Origin: Bradyrhizobium sp. CCGUVB4N
GTDB lineage: Bacteria; Pseudomonadota; Alphaproteobacteria; Rhizobiales; Xanthobacteraceae
Length of the DNA: 64,000 bases
NCBI RefSeq assembly: GCF_024199945.1
Contig: NZ_JANADP010000001.1
Span: forward strand, 8,947,001-9,011,000
Direction: 5' to 3'
Both the position numbers and the translations under genes were made by a program. A model generated the notes under the pieces. It was given only the letters and a program-made list of their open reading frames with translations. It ran no database searches and was not told the DNA's origin. Shown here in pieces: positions 7,954 through 16,065 of this stretch (position 1 is its first letter; each line of letters opens with the position of its first letter).

Positions 7954-9312
7954 ATGATGAGCCAGGAGCAGAACGACCTGATCACCCGCACCGGCCCGAA
8001 AGACCCGTGCGGCAAGCTGATGCGGAGTTACTGGCAGCCGGCGGCGCTGATCGACGAGCTCGAGGGCGAGCGGCCGATCCGTCCCGTCAAACTGCTCGGC
8101 GAAAACCTGGTGCTGTTTCGCGACGAGAGCGGTCGCTACGGCTTGATCGATCGTCATTGCGCCCATCGCGGCGCCGACCTCGCCTTCGGGCGGCTCGAAC
8201 ATGGCGGCCTGCGCTGCGCCTTCCATGGCTGGCTGTTCGACGCGACCGGCCAGTGCATCGAGACGCCGGCCGAGCCGAAGGATTCAAAACTCTGCCAGAA
8301 CATCCGCCAGCGCTCCTATCCCGTGGTGGAGAAGAGCGGCATCCTCTGGGCTTATCTCGGCGAGGGTGAACCGCCGGCTTTCCCGGAGATCGACTGCTTC
8401 GTCGCACCGGGCACACATACGTTCGCGTTCAAGGGCCACATGGCCTGCAACTGGCTGCAGGCGCTGGAGGTCGGCATCGATCCCGCGCACGCCTCCTATC
8501 TGCACCGCTTCTTCGAGGACGAGGACACGTCGACCGCCTACGGCAAACAGTTCCGCGGCGCCTCGGCCGGCAGCGACCTGCCGATGACAAAAATCCTGCG
8601 CGAATACGACCGCCCGATCATCAATGTCGAGCACACCGAATACGGCCTGCGGCTGATCGCGCTGCGCGAGATCGACGAAGAGCGCACCCATGTGCGCGTC
8701 ACCAACCAGCTCTTTCCACACGGCTTCGTCATTCCCATGAGCACGGAGATGACGATCACCCAGTGGCACGTGCCGGTCGATGACGAGAACTGCTACTGGT
8801 ACGCAATCTTCACCAGCTATTCGAACCCGGTCGACAAGAAGAAGATGCGCGAGCAGCGGCTCGAGCTCTACGAGCTGCCGGACTACAAGTCGCGCAAGAA
8901 CCGCAGCAACGATTACGGCTTCGATCCGCACGAGCAGCAGACCGCGACCTATACCGGCATGGGCAACGACATCAACGTCCACGACCAATGGGCGGTGGAA
9001 TCGATGGGCGCGATCCAGGACCGCACCAAGGAGCACCTCGGTTCGAGCGACAAGGCGATCGTGCAATATCGCCGCCTGCTCCGGCAGGAGATCGAGAAGG
9101 TCGGCGGCGGCGAGAAGCCAATGCTGTTCCTGGATGAGGCCAACGCGCGCAGCATCCAGGGTCCGGCGACGATGGACGGCATCGGGCCGACCCGCGGCTG
9201 GGAGACCTACTGGATGGAAGTTGATGTCAAGCGCCGCCGCGGCGCGTCCTGGACCGCGCCGGTGCCGAAGGAGATCGCCGACAACGTGCACCGGCTGACG
9301 GCGGCGGAGTGA
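7954..9312 (+). CDS. Rieske non-haem iron oxygenase, large subunit (phthalate/vanillate-type)
   Basis: 452-aa ring-hydroxylating oxygenase alpha subunit. The Rieske [2Fe-2S] ligands are C69, H71, C88 and H91 (CAHRG and CAFHG). The catalytic domain has D176-x-x-H179-x4-H184 (GIDPAHASYLH) and a conserved segment MGAIQDRTKEHLGSSD typical of phthalate-dioxygenase-like subunits. No beta subunit, ferredoxin or reductase gene is adjacent, so electrons must come from elsewhere. Only a repeat separates it from the glutamine-synthetase-like gene. The substrate is not evident; an aromatic acid or an amine conjugate would fit the neighbours. Confidence 0.88.
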   Translation: MMSQEQNDLITRTGPKDPCGKLMRSYWQPAALIDELEGERPIRPVKLLGENLVLFRDESGRYGLIDRHCAHRGADLAFGRLEHGGLRCAFHGWLFDATGQCIETPAEPKDSKLCQNIRQRSYPVVEKSGILWAYLGEGEPPAFPEIDCFVAPGTHTFAFKGHMACNWLQALEVGIDPAHASYLHRFFEDEDTSTAYGKQFRGASAGSDLPMTKILREYDRPIINVEHTEYGLRLIALREIDEERTHVRVTNQLFPHGFVIPMSTEMTITQWHVPVDDENCYWYAIFTSYSNPVDKKKMREQRLELYELPDYKSRKNRSNDYGFDPHEQQTATYTGMGNDINVHDQWAVESMGAIQDRTKEHLGSSDKAIVQYRRLLRQEIEKVGGGEKPMLFLDEANARSIQGPATMDGIGPTRGWETYWMEVDVKRRRGASWTAPVPKEIADNVHRLTAAE

Positions 9313-9326
9313 CGTTCGTGCACCGC

Positions 9327-9423
9327 TGCCGTAGGGTGGGCAAAGGCGCAACGCGCCGTGCCCACCATTTCTCCGTGATGGATATAGATCGTGGGCACGC
9401 TTCGCTTTGCCCACCCTACGGCA
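9327..9423. repeat. Dispersed palindromic repeat, family B copy 1
   Basis: Outer arms CCGTAGGGTGGGCAAAG and CTTTGCCCACCCTACGG are perfect inverted repeats, with inner GTGCCCACCATT and GTGGGCACG. The same element occurs at 40136-40261. It sits between the oxygenase and ligase genes and could form a long hairpin in their mRNA. Confidence 0.85.
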
Positions 9424-9440
9424 GTTGAGGGAGTGGCCAA

Positions 9441-10877
9441 GTGACTTTCGTCGCGCGTCATGCGCTGTGGTCGGATGAGCAGACAGACGCCGCGGCGCGC
9501 ATGCGCCGCATCGTCGAGGACAAGAACCTCGAGGTCATCCGCCTCGCCTTCCCCGACCAGCACGGCATTCTGCGCGGCAAGACCATCATCGCCGCCGAGG
9601 CGATCGCGGCGCTGGAGAGCGGCTGCTCCATCACCACCACCATGCTCGCCAAGGACACTTCGCACCGCACGGTGTTTCCGGTGTTCACCGCGGGCGGCGG
9701 CTTCGGCATGAAGGAGATGGAGGGCGCGGCCGACGTGCTGATGGTCGCCGATCCCACCACGTTTCGCGTGCTGCCCTGGGCGCCGGCGACGGGCTGGGTG
9801 CTCTGCGACCTCTACTTCAATGACGGCCGACCGGTGCCATTCGCGACGCGCGGGCTGTATCGCAAGGCGCTCGACGAGCTCGGCCGCCGCGGCCACGATT
9901 TCGTCGCGGGCCTCGAGGTCGAATTCCACATCTTCAAGCTCGACGACCCGCATATGCGCGTCGAAGACGCGGGACAGCCGGGCACGCCGCCGTCGGTGAG
10001 CCTGCTCTCTCACGGCTACCAATATCTGACCGAGCAGCGCTTCGACCAGATGGAGCCCGTGCTGGAGATCCTGCGCCGCGACATCGTCGCGCTCGGGCTG
10101 CCGTTGCGCTCGGTCGAGGTCGAGTTTGGGCCGAGCCAGTGCGAATTCACCTTTGCGCCGAAGAAGGGCCTGGAGCCCGCCGACAACATGGTGCTGTTTC
10201 GTAGCGCCGTGAAGCAGATCGCGCGCCGGCACGGCTATCACGCCACCTTCATGTGCCGGCCGAAACTGCCGAACCTGTTTGCAAGCGGCTGGCATCTGCA
10301 CCAGTCGATCGTCTCGCGCGCGAGCGGCGAAAACCTGTTCATGGCCAAAGACGGCGGCGAGCCGCTCAGCGCATTCGGCCGCTCATACCTCGCCGGCCTG
10401 CTCGACCACGCCCGCGCGGCCACCGTGTTCACCACGCCGACCATCAACGGCTACAAGCGCTACCGCTCCTATTCGCTGGCGCCGGACCGCGCGATCTGGG
10501 GCCGCGACAATCGCGGCGTGATGATCCGCGTGCTCGGCGGTGCCGGCGATGCCGCCACGCGCCTGGAAAACCGGGTGGGCGAGCCCGCCGCGAATCCCTA
10601 TCTCTACATGGCCGCCCAGATCCTCGCAGGTCTCGACGGCGTCGACCGCAAGCTCGATCCCGGCCCCTCCGCCGACACGCCCTACGAGACCAAGGCGCCG
10701 CTGCTACCGAAGTCCTTGCGCGATGCGGTCTCCGCGCTGAAGGATGATCCGTTCTTCCGCGAAGAATTCGGCGCGGAGTTCGTCGATTATTACACCCACA
10801 TCAAGAACGCCGAGATCGATCGCTTCCTGTCGGAGGTGACGGATTGGGAGCATCGCGAATATTTCGAGATGTTCTGA
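9441..10877 (+). CDS. Glutamine-synthetase-family ligase (gamma-glutamylamide synthetase-like)
   Basis: 478-aa class I-like glutamine synthetase fold. Recognisable elements are LEVEFH and EVEFGPSQCEF (metal/glutamate Glu residues), SGWHLHQS (ATP-site His), NGYKRYR, and RLENRVGEPAANPYLY near the C-terminus. The family includes GlnA-like gamma-glutamylanilide synthase (AtdA1/TdnQ) and PuuA. Pairing with a Rieske oxygenase is reminiscent of aniline degradation, where the amine is glutamylated before dioxygenation, but no AtdA2-type amidotransferase or oxygenase beta subunit is seen. GTG start follows GAGGGAG at good spacing. Function in nitrogen assimilation is unlikely. Confidence 0.85.
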   Translation: MTFVARHALWSDEQTDAAARMRRIVEDKNLEVIRLAFPDQHGILRGKTIIAAEAIAALESGCSITTTMLAKDTSHRTVFPVFTAGGGFGMKEMEGAADVLMVADPTTFRVLPWAPATGWVLCDLYFNDGRPVPFATRGLYRKALDELGRRGHDFVAGLEVEFHIFKLDDPHMRVEDAGQPGTPPSVSLLSHGYQYLTEQRFDQMEPVLEILRRDIVALGLPLRSVEVEFGPSQCEFTFAPKKGLEPADNMVLFRSAVKQIARRHGYHATFMCRPKLPNLFASGWHLHQSIVSRASGENLFMAKDGGEPLSAFGRSYLAGLLDHARAATVFTTPTINGYKRYRSYSLAPDRAIWGRDNRGVMIRVLGGAGDAATRLENRVGEPAANPYLYMAAQILAGLDGVDRKLDPGPSADTPYETKAPLLPKSLRDAVSALKDDPFFREEFGAEFVDYYTHIKNAEIDRFLSEVTDWEHREYFEMF

Positions 10878-10885
10878 CCGCTCCG

Positions 10886-12331
10886 TTATGGCGCCTTCGG
10901 CTTCTGCCTGAGGTAGAGATAGGTCGGCAGCAGGCCAAGCGCGACGATCGCGACCATCACCCACCATCCGCGCTGGAATGCGACGAGGCGCTCCGGCAGG
11001 GATGACGGCGAGCCGATCATGGCGACGAAGATCGCAACGCCCACCGCGAGCGAAGCCTGGCGGATCATGTTGATGACGCCGGAGCCCGTCGCGAAGGACG
11101 ACGGCGGCAGGCCCGCGGCGCTGACGCCCATCAAGGTCGGAAACGTCAAGCCGACGCCAATGCCGGTCGGAATCATGCCCAGGATCACGAAGGCCGGATG
11201 CGGCTCGGCTCCAATCAGGGTTGCCCAGGCGACCAGACCGGCCGCGAAGATGACGATGCCGGCGGTCACGACGGGCGCGGCGCCGAAACGCGCGATCAAT
11301 CGCCCGGCAAACAGCAGCGAGGTGATCGGCACCATCAGTGGACCCGGCGCGATCGCAAGCCCGGTCTGCAACGCCGACCATCCCCACGCTGTCTGCTCCC
11401 ACAGCGCAACCGACAGCAGCATGGCGCCAAAGGCTGCCGAGTAGGGCGCCATCACCAAGGCGGCCCCGGTGAAGGGACGGATGCGAAACAACGCCGGATC
11501 GACGAAGGGATTTTCGAGGCGAAGACAGCGCCAGACGAACAGTGCAAGCAGAACGGCAGCGACCGCAAAGCTGTAGCCGATAGCGGGTGCGCGAAAGCCC
11601 CAATCGCTGACCTTGACGATGGCGAAGACGAGCGCGCCGATGCCGCCGGTCACCAGCACTGCATCGACAAATTTGGGCCGGGGCGCGTCATGGCCTTCGA
11701 TCTCCGGCAGCTTCCACCAGCCGATCACCATGGCAACGAGACCGATCGGGACATTGACGAAGAAGATCCAGCGCCAGTTGACCGCAACGAGCACGCCGCC
11801 GACGACTGGTCCGAGTGCCGCGGCGAGGCCGCCGATCGCCGTCCAGGTCCGCACCGCGCCGCCGCGTTTTTCCGGCGCGAACACCGCCAGCAGCAGACCG
11901 AGCGAGGTCGGCGTCATCAATGCAGCGCCCGCGGCCTGCACGATGCGAAACGCGGTCAGCACCCCGACGCTGCTGGCGGCCGCGCAGGCGGCCGACGCCG
12001 CCGTGAAGAGGCCGACGCCGAGCAGGAAGCTGAGATTTCTGCGGTGACGCTCGGCCAGCCGGCCGAAGAAGACCAGTAGCGCCGCGTAGGCGATGGCGTA
12101 GCCGTTGAGCACCCACGACATGTCGTCGAGCGAGGCGTCTTTGAAGTCCTGCCCGATGCTGGGCAGCGCGACGTTGACGATGAAGAGGTCGAGATTGGCA
12201 AGGCAAATGCCGACACAGACGATCGCCAGCACCAGGTTTGGCGACGTCGGCGGGCGGGGAGGTTTTGGCCGCAGCGAGAGATCGTCGAGCGGCACCGCAC
12301 GGGCAAAGGTGGCGCGTTCAATACTGTTCAT
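10886..12331 (-). CDS. MFS multidrug efflux transporter, DHA2 (14-TMS) family
   Basis: 481-aa inner-membrane protein with the EmrB/QacA pattern: first helix with LANLDLFIVNVALPSIG (motif D1), RLAERHRRNL after TM2, GPVVGGVLV (motif C) and NWRWIFFVNVPIG. It should export hydrophobic compounds with protons. It is the second gene of an operon with the MarR regulator, three bases after that gene's stop, and is convergent with the glutamine-synthetase-like gene. Confidence 0.9.
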   Translation of the reverse strand: MNSIERATFARAVPLDDLSLRPKPPRPPTSPNLVLAIVCVGICLANLDLFIVNVALPSIGQDFKDASLDDMSWVLNGYAIAYAALLVFFGRLAERHRRNLSFLLGVGLFTAASAACAAASSVGVLTAFRIVQAAGAALMTPTSLGLLLAVFAPEKRGGAVRTWTAIGGLAAALGPVVGGVLVAVNWRWIFFVNVPIGLVAMVIGWWKLPEIEGHDAPRPKFVDAVLVTGGIGALVFAIVKVSDWGFRAPAIGYSFAVAAVLLALFVWRCLRLENPFVDPALFRIRPFTGAALVMAPYSAAFGAMLLSVALWEQTAWGWSALQTGLAIAPGPLMVPITSLLFAGRLIARFGAAPVVTAGIVIFAAGLVAWATLIGAEPHPAFVILGMIPTGIGVGLTFPTLMGVSAAGLPPSSFATGSGVINMIRQASLAVGVAIFVAMIGSPSSLPERLVAFQRGWWVMVAIVALGLLPTYLYLRQKPKAP

Positions 12332-12334
12332 CGC

Positions 12335-12823
12335 TTATGCCTTTTGGTGATGCGATTCAGCCCGTTCGGGGACCAGCGACGGATCCCCGGCGATCTCCGC
12401 CAACAGGTTTCGCAGCTCGGCGGCGGCACGCTTGCCGAAACCGTTTTCAAACTTCTCCTGCGCCGCGAGCCAGAGCGGTCGTGCATCAGCAAGGCGCGAA
12501 CGTCCCGCGCGCGTCAGCTTGATCTGGCGGCTTCGGCGATCGGCTTCATCGCGTTCCAGAGTGACGAGACCGTCGCGTTGGAGCGGGCGCAGGTTCTGGC
12601 CGATAGTGGACTGGTCCATCACCAGCGCCTCGGCGAGATCGCCGATGGAAGGCGCGGCGTCGCCGCGGCGGTGAATTTCAGTCAACATCGCGAATTGCGT
12701 CGAGCGGAGGCCAGATGGCTCCAGCGCCGCATCGTAGAACAGCGTCATGCGCCGCGACGCCTTGCGCAGCGCCGCGCAGTTGCAGCGGTTTCGCTCCATG
12801 ACAGGAAGCTCTTGCTTGGCCAT
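12335..12823 (-). CDS. MarR-family regulator of the efflux operon
   Basis: 162-aa winged-helix protein. The recognition segment is LVMDQSTIGQNLRPLQRDGL and the wing DEADRRSRQIKLT. Cys14 and Cys16 in RNRCNCAALRK are conserved in one MarR subgroup. A GGAGG ribosome site precedes the ATG, and two identical GGGATATCCC palindromes lie just upstream, so autoregulation of this gene and the downstream exporter is likely. The inducer is unknown. Confidence 0.88.
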   Translation of the reverse strand: MAKQELPVMERNRCNCAALRKASRRMTLFYDAALEPSGLRSTQFAMLTEIHRRGDAAPSIGDLAEALVMDQSTIGQNLRPLQRDGLVTLERDEADRRSRQIKLTRAGRSRLADARPLWLAAQEKFENGFGKRAAAELRNLLAEIAGDPSLVPERAESHHQKA

Positions 12824-12835
12824 TTCGCCTCCACT

Positions 12836-12876
12836 ATCGGGATATCCCGGTATATAGGATGCAGGGATATCCCGAT
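12836..12876. promoter_or_regulatory. Twin palindromic operators for the MarR/MFS operon
   Basis: Two copies of GGGATATCCC (12839-12848 and 12864-12873), each flanked by further dyad bases (ATCGGGATATCCCGGTAT and CAGGGATATCCCGATAT). Centre-to-centre spacing is 25 bp. They sit directly upstream of the marR ribosome site. Confidence 0.65.
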
Positions 12877-12879
12877 ATT

Positions 12880-13196
12880 ATTCCGACGTCAACCTCGGGG
12901 ATTGCCCACGGCGATGGGCTCACACCTCCGTGAGGCGATGTCGTCAAAGCAGTTCCGAAGACATCACGCAGGCCCCGGACGAAGCCATTTTCCCCAAGCC
13001 GCGAAAACGGCCGGAAAGACACGAGGGCTAGTGTTGGCCCTCATGATCAACGATGGAGTTCGATCATGTTGGGTCAATTGTTCAGTCTGATCTACCGCTG
13101 GTCCTGCCGGACAACCTTGGTCGAGATCGGTACTCATCACCTCGCCCGCTGACGCTGAGTCAGGTCAGAGGGATTGACCAAACAAAGGGGGTTGCC
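12880..13196. other. Intergenic region
   Basis: Holds the upstream part of the divergent promoters of marR and the secreted Ala/Pro-rich protein gene. An AAAGGGGG ribosome site lies just before 13197. No further gene, repeat or RNA is recognised. Confidence 0.4.
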
Positions 13197-13565
13197 ATGC
13201 GCAAGCTGATCCTGATCGCAACGATGTCACTGTTGGCCGGCCAAGCCTATGCCGGCGGTGCGCGCAGCCTGAGCCTGTCCGCGACCAATGCGAGCCAGGC
13301 GACAGAGCAGCCGGCAACGACGGCTCCCTCGCAGGCGACACAGGCTCCGACGGCAACGCCCCCGGCGACCGTGCAGACGGCGACCACGACACCTGCTTCA
13401 ACACCACCTGCTTCAACGCCACCGGCACCACCGGCGCAAACCGCGGCAGCGCCGGCCGCAGCGCCCGCGCAGCCGACTGCCGAAACGGCCAGGCCGAAGC
13501 ACCGCCAGCCGTCGACCGAGGCACGCGTGATCCGTGAGCTGCATCGGCACGGGATTTATTGGTGA
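13197..13565 (+). CDS. Small secreted Ala/Thr/Pro-rich protein
   Basis: 122-aa protein. A Sec signal peptide is visible (MRKLILIATMSLLAGQAYAG, cleavage after AYA). The body is low-complexity Ala/Thr/Pro/Gln, with a short ordered tail ending EARVIRELHRHGIYW. The repetitive composition suggests an extended periplasmic or wall-associated linker, with the C-terminal segment as the only conserved part. ATG at 13197 is chosen because the signal peptide begins there and AAAGGGGG precedes it. Function unknown. Confidence 0.65.
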   Translation: MRKLILIATMSLLAGQAYAGGARSLSLSATNASQATEQPATTAPSQATQAPTATPPATVQTATTTPASTPPASTPPAPPAQTAAAPAAAPAQPTAETARPKHRQPSTEARVIRELHRHGIYW

Positions 13566-13571
13566 GCGCCC

Positions 13572-13605
13572 CGCTGTCGTCCTGGCTTTCGCCAGGATGA
13601 CAGCG
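13572..13605. terminator. Hairpin between convergent genes
   Basis: Inverted repeat CGCTGTCGTCCTGGC / GCCAGGATGACAGCG with a TTTC loop. It lies between convergent genes and may act as a bidirectional terminator; the outer sequence resembles repeat family A. Confidence 0.5.
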
Positions 13606-13641
13606 AGTTTGCGGCGCTGCCTTCCGCCCTCACGCGACGCC

Positions 13642-14355
13642 TCAAATCCCCAAATACTTATGCTGTAAATCCGGCTCGGCCATCAGCTCGTCCGACGTAC
13701 CGCTCCACACGGTCTTGCCGCGCTCGATGATGAAGTGACGGTCGCAGATGCGGGCGAGGTGGTCGACGTTCTTGTCGACGACCAGGATCGACTGGCCACG
13801 GCTCTTGAGGAGCGACAGGCAGTTCCAGATCTCTTCGCGGATCAGCGGCGCGAGGCCCTCGGTCGCTTCGTCCAGGATGAGGAGTTTTGGATTGGTCATC
13901 AGCGCACGGCCGATGGCGAGCATCTGCTGCTCGCCGCCGGAGAGCTGGTTGCCCATGTTGGCGGCGCGCTCGGCGAGGCGTGGGAACAGCACGTAGATCG
14001 CAGCGAGCGTCCAGGCATTGGCGCTGTTGAAGCGATCGGCGGCGGCCGCGACCAGATTTTCGCGCACGGTGAGGTTCGGGAAGATCTGGCGTCCCTCCGG
14101 CACCAGCCCGATGCCGAGCTTGGCGATCCGGTACGACGGAAGTTGCCGGACTTCGGCATCCGCAAAACGGATGCTGCCGGCGCGCGCCGGCGTCAGCCCC
14201 ATGATCGAGCGGATCGTCGTGGTCTTGCCCATGCCGTTGCGGCCCATCAGCGAGACCATCTCGCCGGGCTTGATCGACAGCGACAGACCGAACAGCACCT
14301 GGCTGAGGCCGTAGCAGGTCTCGATGCCGTCGACGTCGAGCAGTGGATCAGCCAT
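13642..14355 (-). CDS. livF: Branched-chain amino acid-type ABC transporter ATPase (LivF-like)
   Basis: 237-aa ABC ATPase. Walker A is GRNGMGKTT, the signature QLSGGEQQ, and Walker B LLILDEATEGLAP. The LivF-type form is recognised by GLVPEGRQIFPNLTVREN. It is the last gene of the minus-strand operon H-M-G-F and overlaps livG by 8 bp. It energises uptake through the HAAT permeases. No binding protein is in the operon, so the substrate (amino acid, aromatic acid or amide) is open. Confidence 0.9.
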   Translation of the reverse strand: MADPLLDVDGIETCYGLSQVLFGLSLSIKPGEMVSLMGRNGMGKTTTIRSIMGLTPARAGSIRFADAEVRQLPSYRIAKLGIGLVPEGRQIFPNLTVRENLVAAAADRFNSANAWTLAAIYVLFPRLAERAANMGNQLSGGEQQMLAIGRALMTNPKLLILDEATEGLAPLIREEIWNCLSLLKSRGQSILVVDKNVDHLARICDRHFIIERGKTVWSGTSDELMAEPDLQHKYLGI

Positions 14356-15115
14356 GGTGCGTCACCACGTGCTGGTCGCCGAGATAGGCGCGCTTGACGT
14401 CTTCGTTGGCGCGGATCGCGGCCGGGTCGCCGGAGGCGATGACGCGGCCATAGACCAGCACCGAGATGCGGTCGGCGAGCGCGAACACCGCAGGCATGTC
14501 GTGCTCGACCAGCACGATCGAGACTTCTTTGCGCAGCTCCTGCAACAGCTTCACCATGCGCTGGGATTCGGTGACGCCGAGGCCCGCCATCGGCTCGTCG
14601 AGCAGCAGAAGTTTCGGCTCGCTCGCGAGCGCGACGGCAAGCTCGAGCTCGCGCCGTTCGCCATGGCTGAGCCTGTTCACCACGACGTCGGCGCGATGCA
14701 ACAGGCCGACGCGGTCGAGCGCGGCATGGGCGGCATCGCGCAGCCCCCTCTCCTTGCGGGCATTGGCAAAGAAGCTGAACGAGGTGCCGGCATGCGCCTG
14801 CGCCGCCAGCGCGACATTGTCGGCTGCGGTGAAGTCCAGCAGCAGCGAGGTGATCTGGAACGAACGTGCGAGGCCCAGCGCGCAGCGGCGATAGGCCGGC
14901 AGATAGGTGATGTCGCGGCCGCCCAACGAGACGCTGCCGGAATGCGGCTCGAGATGCCCGGTGAGCTGGCTGATCAGCGTGGTCTTGCCGGCGCCGTTCG
15001 GACCAATGATGGCGTGCAGCTCGCCGCTGGCAACGTCGAGCGAGACGTTATCCGTCGCGGTGATGCCGCCGAAGCGGCGCACCAGCTTTTCGACGCGGAG
15101 CAGCGGTTCAGCCAC
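14348..15115 (-). CDS. livG: HAAT ABC transporter ATPase (LivG-like)
   Basis: 255-aa ATPase with Walker A GPNGAGKTT, signature LSHGERR and Walker B LLLLDEPMAGLG. The long insert after the Q-loop (QITSLLLDFTAADNVALAAQ) is usual for LivG. The start is GTG at 15115, preceded by GGGGAGG at 7-base spacing, and it overlaps the livM stop by 8 bp, which supports translational coupling. It pairs with LivF as the second ATPase subunit. Confidence 0.9.
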   Translation of the reverse strand: MAEPLLRVEKLVRRFGGITATDNVSLDVASGELHAIIGPNGAGKTTLISQLTGHLEPHSGSVSLGGRDITYLPAYRRCALGLARSFQITSLLLDFTAADNVALAAQAHAGTSFSFFANARKERGLRDAAHAALDRVGLLHRADVVVNRLSHGERRELELAVALASEPKLLLLDEPMAGLGVTESQRMVKLLQELRKEVSIVLVEHDMPAVFALADRISVLVYGRVIASGDPAAIRANEDVKRAYLGDQHVVTHHG

Positions 15116-16052
15116 GATTGAGCCTCCCCAGCAGGCCCATGATGCCGCCGCGGCCGAACAGCACGATCAGCAGCAACAGCGGCCCCATGATCAGCGCCCA
15201 GTACTCGGTGATCTGCGACAGGAATTCTTCCAGCAGCAGATACACCACCGCCCCGATGACCGGGCCGAACAGTGTGCCCATCCCGCCCAGGATCACCATC
15301 ACCATGAGATCGCCGGAGCGGGTCCAGTACATCACGGCCGGGCTGACGAAATCGGTGTTGTTGGCGAGCAGCGCGCCGGCGAGCCCGCACATGGTACCGG
15401 AGATGACGAAGCAGACCAGCTGGTAGCGCTTGGCCGGGAAGCCGATCGCCTGCATGCGCTGCTCGTTGGAGCGCAGGCCCTGCACCACGAGGCCGAAGCG
15501 CGAATTGACGATGCGCCAGATCAGGAAGATGACGCCAAACAGGCAGGCCAGGCAGAGATAATAGAACTGCGTGCGGTTCGAGAGGTTGATCAGCCCGGAG
15601 AAGTCGCTGCGCTTGTAGACGGTGAGGCCGTCATCGCCGCCGTAACGCGCCAAGCCCGAGGCGACGTAATAGGCCATCTGCGCGAACGCGAGCGTGATCA
15701 TGATGAAGTAGACGCCGCGCGTGCGCAGAGAGAGCGCGCCGATCACAAGCGCATAGATCGCAGATGCCGCCAGCGCGACGGGAAACTGGATGAATCCGCT
15801 TCCGACGCCTTCCTGCGCCAGCATGCCGACCGCGTAGCCGCCGATGCCGAGATAGGCGGCGTGACCAAAGCTCATCATGCCTCCGAACCCCATGATGAGG
15901 TTGAGGCTTGCCGCCGCCAGCGCCAGGATGACGATGCGGGTGAACAGCGTCAGGATGAAGACGTTGCCGGACAGATACGAATAGAGCGGCAGCAGCACGA
16001 GGCCCGCCAGCATCAGGGCCGTGACGGCCTTGTTCACCGAGAAAGCCTTCAT
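15108..16052 (-). CDS. livM: HAAT ABC transporter permease (LivM-like)
   Basis: 314-aa inner-membrane permease with around ten hydrophobic segments. The family segment LNLIMGFGGMMSFGHAAYLG and the EAA-like loop SNEQRMQAIGFPAKRYQL are visible. It forms the heterodimeric channel with LivH encoded 13 bases upstream. Confidence 0.9.
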   Translation of the reverse strand: MKAFSVNKAVTALMLAGLVLLPLYSYLSGNVFILTLFTRIVILALAAASLNLIMGFGGMMSFGHAAYLGIGGYAVGMLAQEGVGSGFIQFPVALAASAIYALVIGALSLRTRGVYFIMITLAFAQMAYYVASGLARYGGDDGLTVYKRSDFSGLINLSNRTQFYYLCLACLFGVIFLIWRIVNSRFGLVVQGLRSNEQRMQAIGFPAKRYQLVCFVISGTMCGLAGALLANNTDFVSPAVMYWTRSGDLMVMVILGGMGTLFGPVIGAVVYLLLEEFLSQITEYWALIMGPLLLLIVLFGRGGIMGLLGRLNRG

Positions 16053-16065
16053 CGACGCAAGCTCT

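Noticed and set aside
9441..10877. Assimilatory glutamine synthetase (GlnA)
   Set aside because: The motif set and the pairing with a Rieske oxygenase and IclR fit gamma-glutamylamide ligases better, and no GlnB or GlnA-type adenylylation site is recognised.
13297..13500. Short tandem-like repeats in the Ala/Pro/Thr-rich gene, considered as a mini-satellite
   Set aside because: They are explained by low-complexity coding sequence of a secreted protein; unit length is irregular.
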